This document shows, one piece after another, positions 60,355-64,000 of a stretch of 64,000 bases of DNA. Each line of letters begins with the position of its first letter. Positions within the stretch are counted from its first letter, which is position 1. Made by a program: the position numbers and the translations under genes. Source of the DNA: Deuterostichococcus epilithicus (Eukaryota; Chlorophyta; Trebouxiophyceae; Prasiolales; Stichococcaceae). The DNA lies in the NCBI GenBank assembly GCA_033439295.1, contig JAVTLE010000021.1, forward strand, positions 2,170,009 to 2,234,008. The letters run 5' to 3'. Below the pieces are notes generated by a model. The model was not told the DNA's origin. It did not search any database and saw only the letters and a list, made by a program, of their open reading frames with translations.

Positions 60355-61005
60355 GCACGGTTATACTCGGCAAAGCTATCCAGTATGACCCCAGCGTTTT
60401 GTAGCAGCCGCGGCGCAGCGTGCGGCACCTTGCAAGGGGGCGGTCTGGTGGCTCGCTGGCTGTGAGTGACCGCTAGCACACTTTTACACCCCACAACATG
60501 CTTTCAAGCTGTCAAAGCGGCGACCTCGCGAGCGCATTGCCCGGTTGCTGCAACTGTGCACAGGGGGACGTACACGCGCGGCAGACGGGGGCTGTGTTTC
60601 GGAAACCTCCGTTCAAAATTGTTGGGCCTTGCGCGAATTTTGATTGCCGGCAATGCTCATTTGCAACGCCGTGCGCCGGCCTCAGGCCGGTCAAAGACTG
60701 TCTGTCCTGGCCTTGAGCCTTGCGGGCCACACAACGCGATTGGAGGTTTGTGCCGCGAAACGTCAGCATTTTGAGCAACGCCGCTGCTCGTTGGACATCG
60801 GGCAATCGCACATATGCTACCATAGAGTTTACCCTTGACACATTCGAGGTATTGCAACGAGTTGAAGCGAGCTCGAAGGGGTGAAGCGGTGCGTTCAGGG
60901 ATGTCAGCCAGCCTTGCAGTGCTATAGGATTTCTGATAGGATGATTGAATGACACGAGTGCAGACAATCAACGCTTGTGAATGCTTTGATGTGTAGCTTT
61001 GGGCT
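60355..61005. other. Divergent intergenic region
   Basis: 651 bases upstream of the mini-RNase III start with no supported exon. It is AT-richer than its flanks near 60600-60660 and 60900-60990. Confidence 0.35.
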
Positions 61006-61253
61006 GTGGAGTCGTTCTTGACGTTGGGTCCTGCTGCGCCCCCGTTTGTCCTCCAGGAACTTGAAAGTCCGGCGACGGCTACTCAGCCATTGAATGTATC
61101 CTGGCGTCGTGCACGGAGCCCAGCAGCTGGCGGACCCAAACCTGCTGCTCAACCGGTGGCACGCTGGCTGGGCGGAGCGCTTCTTCCAATCAGCATCTCA
61201 GGATTGCGGTACGCTGTGAGTGGTATGCATACCCTGCTGAGCGAAGCTTCCAC

Positions 61254-63543
61254 TTGGGCAGAAATGAACATGCTTCCTCAGCCATGTGCCGAACTGTGAA
61301 TGGGCCTTTGGAACCCGCAGGCGCAAGTGCCGCCCAACAGCATCCCGGCGGTGCAGCTCTGCCACAGCAGACGAGTGCCTCGTCTCACATGGACCACGCC
61401 ATGACAGCGCAGCCCGACAGCTTCAGCAGCGAGGACAGCTGGCTAACCTGCTGCGAGACGGCGCAGTGGCTGTCCGCTGGAAAGAGGGCCGGTGGCCGTG
61501 GCGATCGCAGTCGCCACGGCAGCATACCAGCAGACACATGGCCCAGCGATGGCTCGGGCCGCAGCAGCAGCCGCAAGTCTGCCTGCAGCATGCTGGAAGA
61601 CTTTGCCGAGGCGCCATCAGCAGTGGACGCTTTGCAGGCGGCACGCTGCCGTCTGGATGCAGCTCTGCAGGACGCTGGACCGCCCTGCTTCCCCCTTGCG
61701 GCGCAGCGCTCGCTGCAACAGACGCCGCCGTCATATCCGCACTGCCTGTCCCGGGTTCAGTCGCTGCAACTGCCGATGCTGACATCACAGCAGCAGCAGC
61801 AGCAGCCGTCCGCGCCGGCAACAGCGGAGGCAGCCTCGGAGCAGCACCATTGGGCCGGCGCGATGTCGCCGGCGCGGATCCGCAGCCCACGGTGCTCGCG
61901 GGACATGGCGATTGCGACCGCCCGCGTGTCTCGCAACCTGCGCGGCGCATTCGACCTGGCTGCGATCCGAGAGTCCCGGCAGATCCGGCGGGAGGCAGAG
62001 CGGGAGGCCCGGGCCGGCGGCGGCGGCGGCGGCAACAGCGGCTTTAGCTGAGGCGCTGCTGCGAGGACANCTGGCGCNGCCGCCCCGGGGGCCACCAACG
62101 CGGCCGCCGCCGCGTGGCGCGGGGTGAGCGGGGTCCGCAACATGTGCCGCACCAACAGCGGACGCTCGTCAGCAAGCCGCCTGAGCGTGGACAGCGATGC
62201 GAGCGAGAGCTGCTTTGCCGCTGCCCGGGGCAGCTCGGGGGCCTGCACCCTGGCGGAGGCGGCCGCCGTCAGCTGGGGCGCTGCTCCCGAGGCCGCGCTC
62301 CGGGGCCTGGCGGGCAGCATCGCGTGTCAGCTCGCAGCGCTTCACTGCGAGGGGGCGGTGCACTGCAACGTCTGCGCCGACACGATCGAGCTGGAGAGCG
62401 CGCACGACTGGGCGTCGGCCAGGTCTGTGGCCAAGGCTGCCTTCCGTGCATGCCGTGCTCCATTCCGTGCGCTGTCCTCCAGGCAGTGGCGGTGCTGCCG
62501 GTGCACCGCTGTCACAGTCGGCACATCGTCACAGGTGACATCTTGCCGGTTTGCGGCATCCGAACCTGATGCAAATGCCTTTGCTCAGGTTGCTTCCTCT
62601 GATCGCGCTCTGGCGGCTGCAGGCTGCAGTGTGAGGGCTGGGCAACACAGCTGGGTCCAGTGGGAGGCTGCATGCGACCAGGGCTGCAGAACGCCGCAGG
62701 TGCCTGTGCACCAGAGGTCGCGTGCCGGAGGCGCGGCTTGTCGACTCACACGCCTGCAGGTGAGGACGCAACCCGGACTCGCCACGAGCTTCTGTAGGGG
62801 CGACAGCCGCTGCGCCCACAGGCACTCCCGTGCAGCTGCTGGCCCGAGTGCATGTCTTGCAACGTCTCAAGAAAGTGAGGCGTGAGATGCGCCTCGCGCA
62901 GGCGACATGTGGGGCCTCGGGGCCATGTTGCTGAGCCTCGTGTGCGGCAGCACCGTGGCGCTCGGCACAGCGCCTGACAAAGGTGGCCAGCACGCCTCGC
63001 TGGACGCGCTGCAGGCCAGCGTTGCCGGCCAGCTCGACCGGGCCTTGTACCAGGCGCGTCTCCCTGTGATATACAGGTCAAATGGCAGCAGGTTCAACCC
63101 TGCAGCCGCCATGCACATCTGTGTGCACCGGGTCCGGCTATGCATGCGTCAGTGCGCAGAAGGGAAGAGAGACCTTCCCAGGACAGCAAGCTGGCCTTTT
63201 GCAAGACCATCTGTGCAGGCGTGCTTGAACAAACTCAATGAGATATTTTCGTGCAATGCACGAAAATATCTCATTGAGTCCACTGTGCGGCGCCGCACAG
63301 TGGGCGGCAAACCACACTGGGAAGCAGCCCTCCGAGCCCAGCGCTAGGGCGCGACGTCGCTCAATCTGACTCTGTGTGTGCTCCTCACAGGCTGGGCAGA
63401 GGCGACATACGTGTGAAGCGCCGCTGTCTGCCGGCTTCACTGAGGTGCTGCGGTCAGTGCTTCACGCTGACCCGGCGCAGCGTCTGACGGCGCCGCAGCT
63501 GCTGCGCCACCAGTGGCTGCAGAGCTCGCAAGCTGGTTGCTGA
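61254..63543 (+). CDS. Protein-kinase-like gene, probable pseudokinase (model incomplete)
   Basis: A Ser/Gln/Ala-rich frame runs from 61254 (another ATG at 61389) to 62051, with a (CAG)n Gln tract near 61784-61804. The same frame is open again to 62885 after one TGA, next to Ns at 62070 and 62078. Near 62300-62420 LRGLAGSIACQLAALHCEGA then VHCNVCADTIELES aligns with the kinase catalytic loop (VHRDIKPxNILL). Asp and Lys are replaced (HCN, no K). GDMWGLGAMLLSLVCGS (about 62907-62957) matches the C-lobe DxWSLGxxLxxL helix. VLRSVLHADPAQRLTAPQLL then RHQWLQ (about 63450-63525) matches the last kinase helix, and the gene stops at 63541. An N-lobe with a VAIK Lys was not found. The exon joins and the 5' end are uncertain. 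An additional 5' exon from ATG 61006 is possible but does not join in phase. Confidence 0.5.
62070..62078. other. Two ambiguous bases (N)
   Basis: N at 62070 and 62078, about 20 bases after the in-frame TGA of the kinase-like gene, in a GGC/GCC-rich run. Local sequence quality is doubtful. Confidence 0.95.
63233..63303. repeat. Two abutting perfect palindromes
   Basis: The first is 63233-63279: a 23-base arm (ACTCAATGAGATATTTTCGT then GCA), one spacer base, and its exact reverse complement. The second starts at the next base: CCACTGTGCGGC (63280-63291) followed directly by its reverse complement (63292-63303). The AT-rich first hairpin contrasts with the GC-rich surroundings. It lies in a presumed intron of the kinase-like gene. 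It may be a tiny fold-back insertion or an RNA hairpin. Confidence 0.95.
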
Positions 63544-64000
63544 ACATCCTGGACAGCGGCAGCAAAGGCCGAGACCTGCGAACAAGCCTTGCCATGTGTG
63601 CACAACAGGCTGCTGCGCTGTGCCGCATTGATTTGTGGAATTGTGATTTGTGCCGCAAAACCCGACGAAACAATCTGTACCAAGGTGCATGAGCGTGGGA
63701 GAATACCGAATATGGCAGTGACCGAGCCCGCTGCCGCTGAGTCGAATTCGTATGCAGATGTTTTCAAATTTCAGATTTGTCCTGTTTCGAAAAGGCAAGC
63801 ACTCAACCGTGCTGTGCACCATTGTGCATAGGTACCTACGTTTCAAAGGATTGCTGAAAGAGACTTGTCAACAAGTACTCAATGCCTGTCCCCATTACAG
63901 GAGGTTTGTCAGTGGGTACAATCACGTCACTACCTACTACCCAGAGGTGGAAAGACAACCTTCACACCCGACAAAATCAGGCTTGCTTCCTGCAGCTACC
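63544..64000. other. 3' flank of the kinase-like gene
   Basis: 457 bases to the window end, AT-richer than average, with no recognisable exon or repeat. Confidence 0.35.

Overview
The window is nuclear DNA of a green alga. It is GC-rich and very intron-dense, with GT...TGCAG introns mostly 100-350 bases long. Genes with chloroplast targeting (a twin-arginine lumenal protein, an octotricopeptide/RAP protein, a DUF760 protein, an Era GTPase and probably a mini-RNase III) sit beside ordinary eukaryotic housekeeping genes. Gene content and intron density suggest a Trebouxiophyceae-like chlorophyte (Chlorella/Coccomyxa type), but the species cannot be named from sequence alone. Four isolated Ns (54425, 54437, 62070, 62078) point to a draft assembly. 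I found no rRNA, tRNA, CRISPR array or autonomous transposon. All exon models are read by eye from splice signals, reading phase and family similarity.

Layout, left to right. 1-337 (+) is the 3' end of an Arg/Asp-rich gene. 536-1962 (-) is a predicted thylakoid-lumen protein. 2549-6474 (+) is LTV1. 6710-9562 (+) is a membrane-anchored glutathione peroxidase with a long low-complexity linker. 9896-10726 (-) is mitochondrial inner-membrane protease subunit 2. 11386-17982 (+) is an inward-rectifier K+ channel with two tandem cytoplasmic domains. 18672-20153 (+) is a UBC4/5-type E2. 20602-22703 (-) is an MRG15-like chromodomain protein. 23274-25224 (+) is a LYAR-like nucleolar zinc-finger protein. 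25912-32690 (-) is an OPR-RAP organelle RNA-binding protein. About 33547-36590 (-) is an unidentified multi-exon gene. 36882-39473 (+) is a DUF760 plastid protein. 39811-40468 (-) is Mediator MED21. 40774-42453 (+) is the HSP90 co-chaperone p23. 43045-47651 (+) is an ankyrin protein with a C-terminal membrane anchor. 47970-50674 (-) is Era. 51094-52281 (+) is TMEM50/Vps68. 52595-57676 (-) is SRP72. 58230-58922 (+) is an intronless unknown ORF. 59192-60354 (-) is a mini-RNase III. About 61254-63543 (+) is a kinase-like (pseudokinase) gene.

The genes largely alternate in strand, giving head-to-head pairs with 300-650 bp shared upstream regions and tail-to-tail pairs about 200-700 bp apart. Ribosome and RNA biology is well represented (LTV1, LYAR, Era, mini-RNase III, OPR-RAP, SRP72), but there is no sign of an operon-like pathway. 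The most unusual items are the K+ channel with a duplicated cytoplasmic domain, the peroxidase fused to a type II membrane anchor, repeated use of GC-AG introns, decayed exon copies in the ankyrin gene, and two abutting perfect palindromes at 63233-63303.
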